From: Ferribacterium limneticum
Lineage (GTDB): Bacteria; Pseudomonadota; Gammaproteobacteria; Burkholderiales; Rhodocyclaceae
Assembly (NCBI RefSeq): GCF_020510565.1
Contig: NZ_CP075189.1
Span: forward strand, 1,224,501 to 1,288,500
Direction of reading: 5' to 3'
Length of the DNA stretch: 64,000 nucleotides
Both the position numbers and the translations under genes were made by a program. Every line of letters begins with the position of its first letter. Positions within the stretch are counted from its first letter, which is position 1. The notes below the pieces were generated by a model. The model ran no database searches. It was given only the letters and a program-made list of their open reading frames with translations, and was not told where the DNA came from. Positions 1 through 9,100 of this stretch are shown one piece after another.

Positions 1-2712
1 CCGGCAGATGAACAGGGCGAGCAGCGCCCCGACGCCGGCCGAGGGCAGTGTGGAGAGGATGGTGATCGGGTGGATGTAGCTCTCGTAGAGTACGCCGAGC
101 ACGATGTACATGGTGATGATGGCGGCGACGATCAGCCACAGCGTGCTCGACTGCGAGGCCTGGAAAGCCTGGGCGGCGCCCTGGAAGCGCAGGCCGATGC
201 TGGGCGGCAGATCGAGTTCGGCCTGGACGCCGCGAATGGCCGTCACCGCCTCGCCGAGCGAAGTGCCCGGCGCCAGGTTGAAGGACACCGTAGCCGCCGG
301 GAACTGGCCGATGTGGTTGATCGAGAGCAGGGCCGGCCGTTCGCTGATGCGGGCGACCGAGGCAAGCGGCACCTGGGCGCCATTGGCGCCGACGAGGTAA
401 AGGCTGTTCAGACCTTCCAGCCCGCGCTTGAATTCCGGTTTCACTTCGAGCACGACGCGGTACAGGTTCGACTGCGTGAAAATGGTTGAAATCAGGCGTT
501 GACCGAAGGCGTTGTACAGCGCGTTGTCGATGGCGGCGGTGGTGATGCCGAGCCGGCCGGCGTTGTCGCGGTCGATCTCGACATAGGCCTGGCGGCCTTC
601 GTCCTGCCAGTCGCTGGCGACATCGGCCAGTTCCGGCACCTCTTTAAGGCGTTTGACCAGGCGATGCAGCGATGCCCCCAGTTCGGCCGGGTCGGTACCT
701 TCGACGCTGAACTGGTATTGCGTGCGGCTGACCCGGCTTTCGATGGTCAGATCCTGCACCGGCTGCATGTAGGTCGTGATGCCGCCCACGCCGACCAGAT
801 GGGATTGCAGCCGGCGGATCACGGTCGAGGCATCGGCATCGCGTTCGTGCCAAGGTTTGAGGCTGATCAGCAGACGGCCACTGTTCAGCGTGGTGTTGAC
901 GCCATCGACGCCGATGATCGACGACACGCTGTCCACCGCCGGGTCTTCGAGGATGGTATCGACGACGCCCTGCTGGCGGTTGGCCATGGCCGAAAACGAG
1001 ACGCTCTGCGTCGCTTCGGTAATGCCCTGGATCAGCCCGGTATCCTGCACCGGGAAGAAACCCTTGGGAATGGCGATGTAGAGCACGACGGTGAGCACCA
1101 GCGTGCCGATGGCGACGGCCAGCGTCAGCGTCTGGTGCTGCAGCACCCAGCGCAGGGCCACGGCGTAGCGGGCGATGGTGTTGTCGATGCAGGCGCCGGT
1201 GATGCGGAAGAAGTGGCCATGCTTTTCTTCCGGCACATGGTGGAGCAGGCGGGCGCACATCATCGGCGTCAGGGTCAGCGAAACGACGGCCGAAATCAGG
1301 ATGGACGCGGCCAGCGTGATGGCAAATTCGCGGAACAGGCGGCCGACCACGTCGCCCATGAAGAGCAGGGGAATGAGCACGGCGATCAGCGAGATGGTCA
1401 GCGAGATGATCGTGAAGCCAATCTGCGCCGAGCCTTTGAGCGCCGCTTCCATCGGCGAATCGCCTTCCTCGATGTAGCGGGCGATGTTCTCGATCATCAC
1501 GATGGCATCGTCGACGACGAAGCCGGTGGCGATGGTCAGCGCCATCAGGGTCAGGTTGTTGATCGAGAAGCCGGCCAGGTACATCACGCCGAAAGTGCCG
1601 ACCAGCGACAGCGGCACGGCGACGCTCGGAATGATGGTCGCCGGCACGTTGCGCAGGAAAACGAAGATGACCATGACGACCAGCGCCACGGCGAGGAAGA
1701 GTTCGGTCTGCACGTCGTGCACCGAGGCGCGGATGGTCGTCGTGCGGTCGGTGAGCAGGCGCAGCTCGACGGTCGCCGGCAGCGAGGCCTGCAATTGCGG
1801 TAATAGCTGTTTTATCCGGTCGACCGTCTCGATGACATTGGCGCCGGGCTGGCGCTGGATGTTCAGGATGATGGCCGGCTTGCGGTCGGCCCAGGCAGCG
1901 AGGCGGTTGTTTTCGGCGCCTTCAACCAGTTCGGCGACGTCGCCGAGGCGGACCGGGGCACCGTTTTTCCAGGCGATGATCAGGTCGCGGTACTCGGCGG
2001 CCGACTTGAGCTGGCTGTTGGAATCGATGGTCGAGGCGCGGATCGGCCCGTCGAAGCCGCCCTTGGCCATGTTGACGTTGGCATTGCCGATGGCAGTACG
2101 CAGGTCTTCGAGATTGATGCCCTGAGAGGCAAGAGCCTGCGGATTGGCCTGGATGCGGACGGCAGGGCGCTGGCCGCCGCCGATGCTGACCAGACCGACA
2201 CCGGCAATGCGCGAGATTTTCTGGGCGAGACGGGTATTGACCAGATCCTCGACCTTGGGCAGCGGCAGTGAGCTGGACGAAATAGCCAGCGTGATGACCG
2301 GCGCATCGGCCGGATTGACCTTGTTGAACACCGGCGGCATCGGCAGGTCGTTGGGCAGGAAGGCGCTGGCGGCGTTGATCGCCGCCTGGACTTCCTGCTG
2401 CGCCGTGTCGAGGCCAAGGCCGAGCGAAAACTGCAGGGTGATGACCGAAGCGCCGCCGGAACTCGACGAGGACATCTGGTTCAGCCCGGCAATCTGGCCG
2501 AGCTGGCGTTCGAGCGGGGCGGTGATCGACGAGGCGACGACCTCGGGGCTGGCACCCGGGTAGAGCGTCGAAATCTGGATGGTCGGGTATTCGACTTCGG
2601 GCAGTGCCGAAATCGGCAACAGGCGGTAGCCGACCAGCCCGGCGAGCAGGATCGCCACCATGAGCAGCGAGGTGGCGACCGGGCGCAGGATGTAGAGGCG
2701 CGAGGGGTTCAT
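1..2712 (-). CDS. RND-family efflux pump, inner-membrane subunit (MdtB/MuxB-like), 3' end beyond window
   Basis: The reading frame is open from an ATG at 2712 to the window edge, about 904 codons. The family usually has about 1,040 residues, so roughly the last 135 are missing. The N-terminus begins [18 protein letters not shown], typical of the MdtB/MdtC heavy branch of hydrophobe/amphiphile efflux pumps. The TM4 region carries the paired acidic residues of the proton relay ([15 protein letters not shown]). The visible end ([25 protein letters not shown], shown here only to place it in the TM10-11 region) is near the C-terminal membrane bundle. It starts 10 bases after the stop of the adaptor gene, so the two form one unit. 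The substrate cannot be read from the sequence. Confidence 0.93.
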   Translation of the reverse strand, partial: MNPSRLYILRPVATSLLMVAILLAGLVGYRLLPISALPEVEYPTIQISTLYPGASPEVVASSITAPLERQLGQIAGLNQMSSSSSGGASVITLQFSLGLGLDTAQQEVQAAINAASAFLPNDLPMPPVFNKVNPADAPVITLAISSSSLPLPKVEDLVNTRLAQKISRIAGVGLVSIGGGQRPAVRIQANPQALASQGINLEDLRTAIGNANVNMAKGGFDGPIRASTIDSNSQLKSAAEYRDLIIAWKNGAPVRLGDVAELVEGAENNRLAAWADRKPAIILNIQRQPGANVIETVDRIKQLLPQLQASLPATVELRLLTDRTTTIRASVHDVQTELFLAVALVVMVIFVFLRNVPATIIPSVAVPLSLVGTFGVMYLAGFSINNLTLMALTIATGFVVDDAIVMIENIARYIEEGDSPMEAALKGSAQIGFTIISLTISLIAVLIPLLFMGDVVGRLFREFAITLAASILISAVVSLTLTPMMCARLLHHVPEEKHGHFFRITGACIDNTIARYAVALRWVLQHQTLTLAVAIGTLVLTVVLYIAIPKGFFPVQDTGLIQGITEATQSVSFSAMANRQQGVVDTILEDPAVDSVSSIIGVDGVNTTLNSGRLLISLKPWHERDADASTVIRRLQSHLVGVGGITTYMQPVQDLTIESRVSRTQYQFSVEGTDPAELGASLHRLVKRLKEVPELADVASDWQDEGRQAYVEIDRDNAGRLGITTAAIDNALYNAFGQRLISTIFTQSNLYRVVLEVKPEFKRGLEGLNSLYLVGANGAQVPLASVARISERPALLSINHIGQFPAATVSFNLAPGTSLGEAVTAIRGVQAELDLPPSIGLRFQGAAQAFQASQSSTLWLIVAAIITMYIVLGVLYESYIHPITILSTLPSAGVGALLALFICR

Positions 2713-2721
2713 CGGCCTGCC

Positions 2722-4281
2722 TTATTCGCCACGGCGTCCGCCTTCGCGCATCTTGCGGAAACGTTCGCAACGGGCGGCAGCCTCCGGGTCGTTGGCGATG
2801 TTTTCGGGCGCGCAGCGGCGTTGACCGCGGCGTTCGCCCTCCGGTGCGGCTTGCGCGGTCTGCGTCGGGGCTCCGCCGGCTGTATTGCCGTTGCTCTCGT
2901 CGCGAGCACGACGCGGGCGGTCGGGGTTTTCTGCTGCGCTGGGCTCTGCTCCAGCCTGAGGTGCCGGGCTGGCGGTAGATGCCTTTTCTTCGCCTGCGTC
3001 GCGGCGCCGGCGGCGTTCGCCACCCTGATTGCCTTCGCCCGTGTCGGTTTTACGCTCATCGGCATTCGACTTGCCATCGGTGCTCAGGACATCGACCTTG
3101 CCACCGGGACGCAGGCGGTCGGCCCCGTCGACAACGACCAGATCGCCCACTTTCAGGCCGCTATCGACGGCGACGACTTCGCCGTTGGTCGGACCAAGCC
3201 GAACCGGACGCGGATCGACGGTCTGCTCTTCCCGGTTGATGACATAGACGAAAGTCCCCTCGGCATTGCGCTGGACCGCCGCCGTATTCACCAGCAGGCT
3301 GGCGGCACGGGTTTCGACCTTGAGCTTGATATTGACGAACTGGTTGGGGAAAAGGCTGTTGTCCTTGTTGGCGAACTCGGCCTTTAGCTTGACGGTGCCG
3401 GTGGCGACATCGATCTGGTTGTCGACACTGAGCAGCTTGCCGGTGGTCAGCAGGGTGCGGCCATCGCGGTCCCAAGCTTCGACAGCGAGCGTCTCGCCCT
3501 TCCCGATCTTGTTCACCACATTGCCGACGCTTTCGGCCGGGATGGCGAAGACGGTGTTGATCGGCTGGGTCTGGGTGATGACGACGAGGCCGGTGGCATC
3601 CGCGGCGCGCACGTTGTTGCCGACATCGACCTGGCGCAGCCCAAGGCGGCCGGCGGCCGGGGCGGTGACGCGGGTAAAACCGAGTTGCAGGCGGGCGTTG
3701 TCGACTTGCGCCTTGTCGGCCTCGACCACCCCGCGGTATTGGCGGACCAGCGCTTCCTGGGTATCGACCTGCTGCTTGGCGATGGAGTCCTTGCTCAGAA
3801 GGTTGCGGTAGCGTTCAAGGTCAACCCTGGCGGCGGCGAGCAGGGCTTCGTCCTTGGTCAGCTGGCCGCTGACCTGATCAAGCTGGATCTGGTACTGGCG
3901 CGGATCGATTTCGGCGAGCAGGTCGCCGGATTTGACCTGCTGGCCTTCGCGGAAATTGATACGGATGAGTTGCCCATCGACGCGTGGCTTGACCGTCGCG
4001 GTGTTGGATGCGGTAACGGTACCCAGCGCGCTGACCACGATATCGAGGTCGCCAAGCTTCGCTTCGCTGGCCTTGACCGGCTGCGGACGATTGCCCGCGC
4101 GGTCGCCCCGCCGGCCGCCCGGCCCGCGTTGTCCGCTGCCCGGTGTTGCGCTCTGGCCATCACCGCCCTGCGTGTAATAGACCGCCGCACTGCCGCCTCC
4201 GATGAGCAGCACCGAGCCGAGCAGGGCAATGATCCCGGCCCGGCGGTTCAGCTTGAATTTCAGTTTGTCCGTGATACCCAT
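2722..4281 (-). CDS. RND efflux periplasmic adaptor (MdtA-like membrane fusion protein)
   Basis: This 519-residue protein has an N-terminal membrane anchor (about residues 13-36). A lipoyl/barrel-sandwich hybrid domain with an alpha-helical hairpin follows (about 75-230, with VDGQLIRINFREGQQVKSG), then a beta-barrel domain and a membrane-proximal domain ending near residue 395. It links the inner-membrane pump encoded next to an outer-membrane channel that is not in the window. The last 120 residues are an unusual low-complexity tail rich in Arg, Glu, Ala and Gly, absent from most family members of about 400 residues. It lies downstream of the tonB-exbBDD genes on the same strand, with about 120 bases between. 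Confidence 0.92.
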   Translation of the reverse strand: MGITDKLKFKLNRRAGIIALLGSVLLIGGGSAAVYYTQGGDGQSATPGSGQRGPGGRRGDRAGNRPQPVKASEAKLGDLDIVVSALGTVTASNTATVKPRVDGQLIRINFREGQQVKSGDLLAEIDPRQYQIQLDQVSGQLTKDEALLAAARVDLERYRNLLSKDSIAKQQVDTQEALVRQYRGVVEADKAQVDNARLQLGFTRVTAPAAGRLGLRQVDVGNNVRAADATGLVVITQTQPINTVFAIPAESVGNVVNKIGKGETLAVEAWDRDGRTLLTTGKLLSVDNQIDVATGTVKLKAEFANKDNSLFPNQFVNIKLKVETRAASLLVNTAAVQRNAEGTFVYVINREEQTVDPRPVRLGPTNGEVVAVDSGLKVGDLVVVDGADRLRPGGKVDVLSTDGKSNADERKTDTGEGNQGGERRRRRDAGEEKASTASPAPQAGAEPSAAENPDRPRRARDESNGNTAGGAPTQTAQAAPEGERRGQRRCAPENIANDPEAAARCERFRKMREGGRRGE

Positions 4282-4402
4282 GAATCTGCTTTCAGGTTTC
4301 TATTTGAACCGGGCGATTCCCCCGGCTATTCACAACAAGGCAGAGCGGGGATGCCCACGCTCTGCCGGAGATTTCGGCTGGCTGCCCGCTACGGGCGGCC
4401 GA

Positions 4403-4831
4403 TCAAAGGAACTGTTCGGCGCCGACCAACCCCACCTTGGTCAATCCCTTGCGCTGCACCGACGACATCACTGCTGCAACATGGCGATAGGGCACCTTCT
4501 TGTCCGGGCGAATGTGCAGTTCAGGCTGCACGGCCTGGGTCGAGGCCAGGGCCAGACGGCTTTCGAGCGTGCCGAAGTCAGCCAGCGTTTCGCCGTTCCA
4601 CAACACGTTGCCGCTCGGCTCGATGTTGATCTTGACGATCTCCGGTGGCGTGCTCGGTGGCGGCGGGTTGCCGACCGGCATGTTCAGATTCACCGAGTGA
4701 AGCTGGGTCGGGATGGTGATGATCAGCATGATGAGCAGCACCAGCATGACGTCGATCAGCGGCGTCGTATTGATCTCCGCCATGATTTCCGGCTCGCCGG
4801 ATTTACTGCCTGAACCTACGGCCATAGCCAT
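4403..4831 (-). CDS. exbD: ExbD/TolR-family biopolymer transport protein (second copy)
   Basis: This 142-residue protein has the ExbD layout: a short cytoplasmic N-terminus, one membrane helix (about 24-42) containing the proton-binding Asp in INTTPLIDVMLVLLI, and a periplasmic domain. With ExbB it would convert proton-motive force into work on TonB. The start has a strong ribosome-binding site (AAGGAGCAACAAA before ATG). It lies 26 bases after the first exbD. Two adjacent, non-identical exbD copies are common in TonB clusters of this type. Confidence 0.93.
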   Translation of the reverse strand: MAMAVGSGSKSGEPEIMAEINTTPLIDVMLVLLIMLIITIPTQLHSVNLNMPVGNPPPPSTPPEIVKINIEPSGNVLWNGETLADFGTLESRLALASTQAVQPELHIRPDKKVPYRHVAAVMSSVQRKGLTKVGLVGAEQFL

Positions 4832-4857
4832 TTTGTTGCTCCTTCTCTTGCCGGCGC

Positions 4858-5283
4858 TTACTGGCGCGGCGGGGGTTCGGTGATGAAGCCAAGCTTGACG
4901 ATGCCGGCACGCTGCCCGGCCAGAACGACCTTGCCGACGTATTCGTAGGGTGCGGCACCGTCACCGCGAATCTGGACTTCCGGTTGCGGGTCAAGCACGG
5001 CGACCTTCTTGAGTTCGCTGACCAGGGCTTCCTGGCCGGCGATTTCCTTCTCGTTCCAGTACACCTTGCCGTTGCCGGCCACCGACAGGTTGATGTTCTC
5101 CGGCTTGGTGATGCGCGGCTGGCTGCGCTCCTTGGGCAGTTCGACGGGAACCGTGTGGGTGACGACCGGGATGGTGATCAGGAAAATGATCAGCAAAACC
5201 AGCATCACATCGACCAGCGGCGTGGTGTTGATGGCGGACAGGATTTCGTCCTCGTCGTCCGCTGTTCCGACATGCATTCCCAT
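4858..5283 (-). CDS. exbD: ExbD/TolR-family biopolymer transport protein (first copy)
   Basis: This 141-residue ExbD homologue has an N-terminal cytoplasmic stretch with several acidic residues (DDEDEILS). The single membrane helix carries the conserved Asp (INTTPLVDVMLVLLI) and a periplasmic domain follows. It is a paralogue of the neighbouring exbD and sits between exbB and that copy, 9 bases after exbB, so it is translated in the same operon. Both copies presumably form heteromeric ExbB-ExbD complexes. Which TonB-dependent receptors they serve is not shown here. Confidence 0.93.
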   Translation of the reverse strand: MGMHVGTADDEDEILSAINTTPLVDVMLVLLIIFLITIPVVTHTVPVELPKERSQPRITKPENINLSVAGNGKVYWNEKEIAGQEALVSELKKVAVLDPQPEVQIRGDGAAPYEYVGKVVLAGQRAGIVKLGFITEPPPRQ

Positions 5284-5292
5284 GGCGTTTCC

Positions 5293-6156
5293 TTAGATTG
5301 AAATGGCGCGGATGGCGCTCACGGATTTGGGCGAACGTTCGCTGCGGCGTTCGGCGGCAGCCCCGAGCAGCACGGCGTGGAGTTCGGCGCCGAAGGTGCG
5401 GACGCTTTCCAGCGCCGACTTGTTGCGGCGGACCAGCCAGTTGTAGCCGAGCACGGCCGGCACGGCGACGGCGAGGCCGATGGCGGTCATGATCAGCGCT
5501 TCGCCAACCGGGCCGGCCACCTTGTCGATGGAGGCCTGGCCGGCAATGCCGATGGCGGTCAGCGCGTGGTAGATCCCCCAGACGGTGCCGAACAGGCCGA
5601 CGAAGGGCGCCGTCGAACCGACGGTGGCGAGGAAGGCGAGGCCATCCTGCAGGCGGCTCTGGACGTTGTCGATCGAGCGGTGAATCGATAGCTGGATCCA
5701 GTCGTTGAGGTCGATGTAGCCGAGCAGGCCGCGGTGGTTGGCGGTGGCATCCGAGCCGCTCTTGGCGATGAAGTGGTAGGCGCTGCTCGTGTCGAGCGAT
5801 TCGATGGCCTGATCGACGCCGCCGGCTGCCCAGAAGGTTTCATTGGCCTTCTTGCCTTGCTTGACCAGCTTTTGCTGCTCGTAGAGCTTGGTGAAAATGA
5901 TCAGCCAGCTGCCGAAGGACATGATGAGCAGGATGGCCAGCGTGCCCTTGGCGACCGCGTCGCCACCTTTCCACAGGGCGTCGATGCCATAGGGGTTGTC
6001 TACGGTTTCCTTAGTGCTGGCTTCGGGGGCAGCCTTGGTGATTTCGACGGTGGCCGGTGCCGGGGAGGCCTGGGCGAGAACGCTGCCGGCCGCGAGGGAG
6101 GCGACCGTGATGAACAGGGCGGCAGTGAATTTGCGGATGCTGGTGAGGCGGGACAT
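5293..6156 (-). CDS. exbB: ExbB/TolQ/MotA-family proton channel with N-terminal signal sequence
   Basis: The chosen ATG at 6156 has a good ribosome-binding site (GGAGAAGTCACC) and begins MSRLTSIRKFTAALF, a signal peptide likely cleaved after VLAQA. An upstream extension of the frame overlaps tonB and is rejected. The 287-residue product has three membrane segments (about 65-85, 165-190, 215-235). The MotA/TolQ/ExbB signature is visible (FLATVGSTAPFVGLFGTVWG). It is the proton-channel partner of the two ExbD proteins downstream and energises TonB. The N-terminal periplasmic extension places it in the long ExbB subfamily. Confidence 0.93.
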   Translation of the reverse strand: MSRLTSIRKFTAALFITVASLAAGSVLAQASPAPATVEITKAAPEASTKETVDNPYGIDALWKGGDAVAKGTLAILLIMSFGSWLIIFTKLYEQQKLVKQGKKANETFWAAGGVDQAIESLDTSSAYHFIAKSGSDATANHRGLLGYIDLNDWIQLSIHRSIDNVQSRLQDGLAFLATVGSTAPFVGLFGTVWGIYHALTAIGIAGQASIDKVAGPVGEALIMTAIGLAVAVPAVLGYNWLVRRNKSALESVRTFGAELHAVLLGAAAERRSERSPKSVSAIRAISI

Positions 6157-6203
6157 GGTGACTTCTCCTGTGAATTTCGAATGGGGTGATTTGTTTTGAC
6201 GAC

Positions 6204-6842
6204 TTATTCGTTGCGGAAGACGAAGGGAACGCGGACGCGCACATCCCGTCCCTGGCCGACGCAGCGGTATTTGGAAATGGCGCCAATGGCGGCCTGGTTG
6301 AAAACCGAATTGGAGGTCTGGACGATGCCGATATCCTTGACCTCGCCGCTGGCGGCAACCGTGAACTCGGCCAGCACCTGACCCGACAGGCCCATGCGGA
6401 TGGCCTGCTTGGGCACGTTGACCGGGACCGACTGATGGTTCGGGCAAGCCACGGCGATATTGACCTGGGCCGGCTTGGCAGGCTCCGGGGCCGGGGCGGG
6501 CGGGGCCGGCGGTGGCTCGGGGCGGACTTCCGCGGTCGTCGTGATCGGCGGCGTCGGCGCCTGGACCTGGGTTTCAGTTCTCGGCACGTAAGCTGGTGGT
6601 GGCGGGGCACTGACCTTGGTCTGCACCTTGACGATCTTGGGCGGTGGTGGGGGCGGCGGGGTCTTGATCTCCTCGATGATGCTGACGTCGAGCGGCGCCT
6701 TGAAAACTTCGACGACCTTGCGGCCCAAGCCATTGGCCAAGGCGTAAACAAGAACGAAATGGAAGACGACAACCGTGGAGATCCCGACCAGGTGCTTGCG
6801 CGGGTCACGTTGCTGTTCGGCGTAGCTGGGTGCGTAGTTCAT
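6204..6842 (-). CDS. tonB: TonB-family energy transducer
   Basis: From ATG 6842 (MNYAPSYAEQQRDPRKH) this is a 212-residue protein. It has an N-terminal membrane anchor (about 17-36), a Pro/Ala/Lys-rich periplasmic linker and a C-terminal TonB domain (about 135-212, with GQVLAEFTVAASGEVKDIGI). An ATG at 6944 would add 34 residues before the anchor. The shorter start is preferred because the anchor is then near the N-terminus, as in other TonB proteins, though its ribosome-binding site is weak. It is first in the tonB-exbB-exbD-exbD unit. TonB carries energy to outer-membrane receptors. Confidence 0.9.
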   Translation of the reverse strand: MNYAPSYAEQQRDPRKHLVGISTVVVFHFVLVYALANGLGRKVVEVFKAPLDVSIIEEIKTPPPPPPPKIVKVQTKVSAPPPPAYVPRTETQVQAPTPPITTTAEVRPEPPPAPPAPAPEPAKPAQVNIAVACPNHQSVPVNVPKQAIRMGLSGQVLAEFTVAASGEVKDIGIVQTSNSVFNQAAIGAISKYRCVGQGRDVRVRVPFVFRNE

Positions 6843-7318
6843 GGATACTGATTCTCGAAAGCGGGTGGGTGATGGCGCCGCTGCTTTCCCTTGAGGTGCA
6901 GGGCGAGCGCCATCCTCGATGTGCTGTGGTGCAGCAGGAGCCATGCCCGAATCGATATTGCTCAGAAGGAATGTTGCTAAGGCACGGAAATATCAGAAAG
7001 TTTTCTGATAAGGGCGGTCTGCGGCCGAGCGCTGCCGGCCTTGCCCGGCGAGCCGGGCTGCTGCGCTGGCAACAGTTGAAACGGCGCGGGTGTTGCGTCA
7101 GAAACAGTTGCTGGCTGGCGGCAATCACTTCGAATCGGCCGCTGAAAATGCTTATAGGAAAACTGTCTTTGCTGCACTGCGTTATCGGTCTTAACCTCCA
7201 TTTACGCCATGACTGCTGGTCTGGCTCCGGAAAGTCCTGATGGCACGTTTCACGGGCGCTTTGGCCAGCACGCAGGGCAGAAACCGAAAGTATCCCAACA
7301 GTCGAAAGGAACAAGAGC
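6843..7318. other. Divergent intergenic region, tonB promoter side and mop promoter side
   Basis: No gene is supported in this 476-base gap. It must hold the promoters of the minus-strand tonB operon and the plus-strand mop gene. The recognisable site is the sulfur-regulon-like motif at 7143-7156. A possible sigma-54 site near 7242 (TGGCAC) lacks the required downstream TTGC element and was not accepted. Confidence 0.5.
7143..7156. promoter_or_regulatory. Candidate regulator site shared with the encapsulin promoter
   Basis: The sequence TGAAAATGCTTATA is identical over 14 bases to the complement of the site just upstream of the encapsulin gene (17788-17801). Related versions occur before sbp and cysA. 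It lies about 165 bases upstream of the mop gene. A LysR-type sulfur regulator such as CysB is a plausible binder. That is inference from the shared context. Confidence 0.45.
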
Positions 7319-7534
7319 ATGACCATCCAGTTGATCAACGCCCGCAACCAGTTCAAGGGCACCGTCAAGGACATCATCCTGGGCCCGGTGGTTTCCGAAG
7401 TCGAAGTCGATACGCCGTTCGGTATCGTGACCTCCGTCATCACCACGCGTTCGGTCAAGGATCTCGATCTGCAGATCGGTACCGATGTGCTGGCCCTGGT
7501 CAAGTCGACCGAAGTCTCCATCGCCAAGCTGTAA
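7319..7534 (+). CDS. mop: Molybdopterin/molybdate-binding Mop (TOBE-like) protein
   Basis: This 71-residue protein is a single Mop domain (INARNQFKGTVKDI, then VVSEVEVDTPFGIVTSVIT). Such domains assemble into oligomers that store molybdate or tungstate in the cytoplasm. The start follows a clear ribosome-binding site (GGAACAAGAGC). The next plus-strand gene, an SfnR-like activator, starts about 195 bases later. Oxyanion chemistry connects it loosely to the sulfate genes nearby, since molybdate and sulfate compete for similar transporters. Confidence 0.9.
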   Translation: MTIQLINARNQFKGTVKDIILGPVVSEVEVDTPFGIVTSVITTRSVKDLDLQIGTDVLALVKSTEVSIAKL

Positions 7535-7728
7535 GGCGGCTGGTTTAGGTATCAGGCAAGAGCCGAGTCCAGACCGCAGACAGTCAGGCGGCGGACCGGA
7601 GCACGAGGTTGGCGCAGTAGAGCGAACAGGGGGCTGGTTTTCGGCACAAGGCCGGAAATCCGTCGGAGGTGTCCTTTCAGTGAAAGGGGTAGGCGCGGTT
7701 TTCACCGTGCCGCCATCGGGTATCAATC

Positions 7729-8862
7729 ATGAACAAAGTACTGACGTTTCCGGATTCGCAGGCGCATCCGCTATCCATCCGCGCCAAGGCGCTGGTTTTC
7801 AACGATCCGGTGTCGCTCGATATCCTGAATACCACCGAGCTGATCGCGCCGAGCGAGGCGACCGTGCTGATCATCGGCGATACCGGGACCGGCAAGGAAC
7901 TGATCGCCCGCCATGTGCACAACCAGAGCGGCCGCACGGGCCCGTTCGTGGCAGTGAATTGTGGCGCCTTCAGCGAAAACCTCATCGAAGCCGAACTGTT
8001 CGGCCATGAAGCCGGCGCTTTTACCGGCGCCCAGGGCCAGCGTCAGGGCTGGTTCGAAGCGGCCCAGCACGGCACCTTGTTCCTCGATGAAATCGGCGAT
8101 CTGCCGCTGCCGATGCAGGTCAAATTGCTGCGCGTGCTGCAGGAACGCCAGGTCGTCCGCCTTGGTTCGCGCAAGCCGATCGATATCGATGTCCGACTGG
8201 TCGCGGCGACCAACGTCGATCTGGTCAGCGCCGTCGAGGCCGGGCACTTCCGAGCCGACCTTTATTACCGTCTCAATATTGCGACGATCAACCTGCCGCC
8301 ACTGCGCGAGCGGCCGGGCGACATCATTCCGCTAGCCCGCCATTTCGTGGACAGCTACCGGGCCAAGCTCCACCTCGGACCCATCGAGTTTTCATCGAAC
8401 GCCCGTCAGGCGCTGATCAGCTACGGCTGGGCCGGCAATATCCGCGAACTCGAAAATGTCATCCACTACGCGCTGATCGTCTGCCGCGATGGCGTGATCC
8501 GTTCGGCTGACCTGCGCATCAAGGAGCGCGTGCCGGTGCTCAACAGCTCGCGGCCGGCCAGCGTGGTCGAGGAGGACGACGGTTGCCGATTGTCCAAGGC
8601 ACTGACAGAAATGTTCGACGAGAACCGCGACAACCTGTTCGAGCAGGTCGAGGAAACACTGGTCCGCCTCGCCTTCGAGCATTGCGACAACAACCAGGTA
8701 CGCACCGCCCGCCTGCTCGGCATCTCACGCAACATCCTGCGCGCCCAACTCAAGCGCTTCGGGCTGCTGGCCTCTGGCAAATCGGAAGGGCCGGACGGTG
8801 GCGACGAGGTGGCTACGGTGCTGCGGCTGGGCGAAAACGAGGTGGTGGCCTATCCCGGCTAA
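7729..8862 (+). CDS. Sigma-54-dependent transcriptional activator, SfnR-like
   Basis: This 377-residue protein consists of a short N-terminus, a sigma-54 activation AAA+ domain (about 20-260) and a C-terminal Fis-type helix-turn-helix (about 325-360). Walker A (GDTGTGKE), the sigma-54 contact loop GAFTGA and Walker B (TLFLDEIGDLP) are intact. It has no receiver or obvious ligand domain. The N-terminal stretch HPLSIRAKALVFNDP closely resembles SfnR, the activator of sulfone/sulfonate use in Pseudomonas, from memory of that family. The location beside the sulfur region agrees. No convincing sigma-54 promoter was found in the window. Confidence 0.85.
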   Translation: MNKVLTFPDSQAHPLSIRAKALVFNDPVSLDILNTTELIAPSEATVLIIGDTGTGKELIARHVHNQSGRTGPFVAVNCGAFSENLIEAELFGHEAGAFTGAQGQRQGWFEAAQHGTLFLDEIGDLPLPMQVKLLRVLQERQVVRLGSRKPIDIDVRLVAATNVDLVSAVEAGHFRADLYYRLNIATINLPPLRERPGDIIPLARHFVDSYRAKLHLGPIEFSSNARQALISYGWAGNIRELENVIHYALIVCRDGVIRSADLRIKERVPVLNSSRPASVVEEDDGCRLSKALTEMFDENRDNLFEQVEETLVRLAFEHCDNNQVRTARLLGISRNILRAQLKRFGLLASGKSEGPDGGDEVATVLRLGENEVVAYPG

Positions 8863-8897
8863 GCAACCCAGGCCGCTCAGTATTTCATTTTTAGGGC

Positions 8898-8918
8898 TTT
8901 TTTCCGGTTGACCGTGGA
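8898..8918 (-). repeat. Dispersed repeat copy 1 (intergenic)
   Basis: On the minus strand this contains CCACGGTCAACCGGAAAAAA, identical over 20 bases to the copy inside the encapsulin cargo gene (19308-19327). It lies between the SfnR-like gene and the STAND gene, and is the only strong copy outside a coding sequence. Confidence 0.8.
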
Positions 8919-9100
8919 AGTCTCGACCGGTGTGCCCGCAAGGCTGATTTTGCGATGATTTGATTCGCCGTGGGATTGGAGTTGCCGACACCAAAGTGCC
9001 CAATGCCGATCTTCGGCACGTCGCGTGCCACGTCTGCCCGCGATGTTCTTCGTACATGTTAGATTGCCGCCCTGATCTTCTTTTGTTGTATTTATTCAGC

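Noticed and set aside
499..1803. 434-codon plus-strand open frame within the RND gene
   Set aside because: The minus strand encodes a continuous RND transporter, and this frame has low-complexity shadow composition.
7242..7262. Possible sigma-54 promoter (TGGCAC) upstream of mop
   Set aside because: The downstream GC element TTGC is absent at the required spacing.
8960..9100. Extended N-terminus of the STAND protein from a TTG at 8960
   Set aside because: The DUF4062 domain begins exactly at the ATG at 9101, and the upstream stretch has no domain features.
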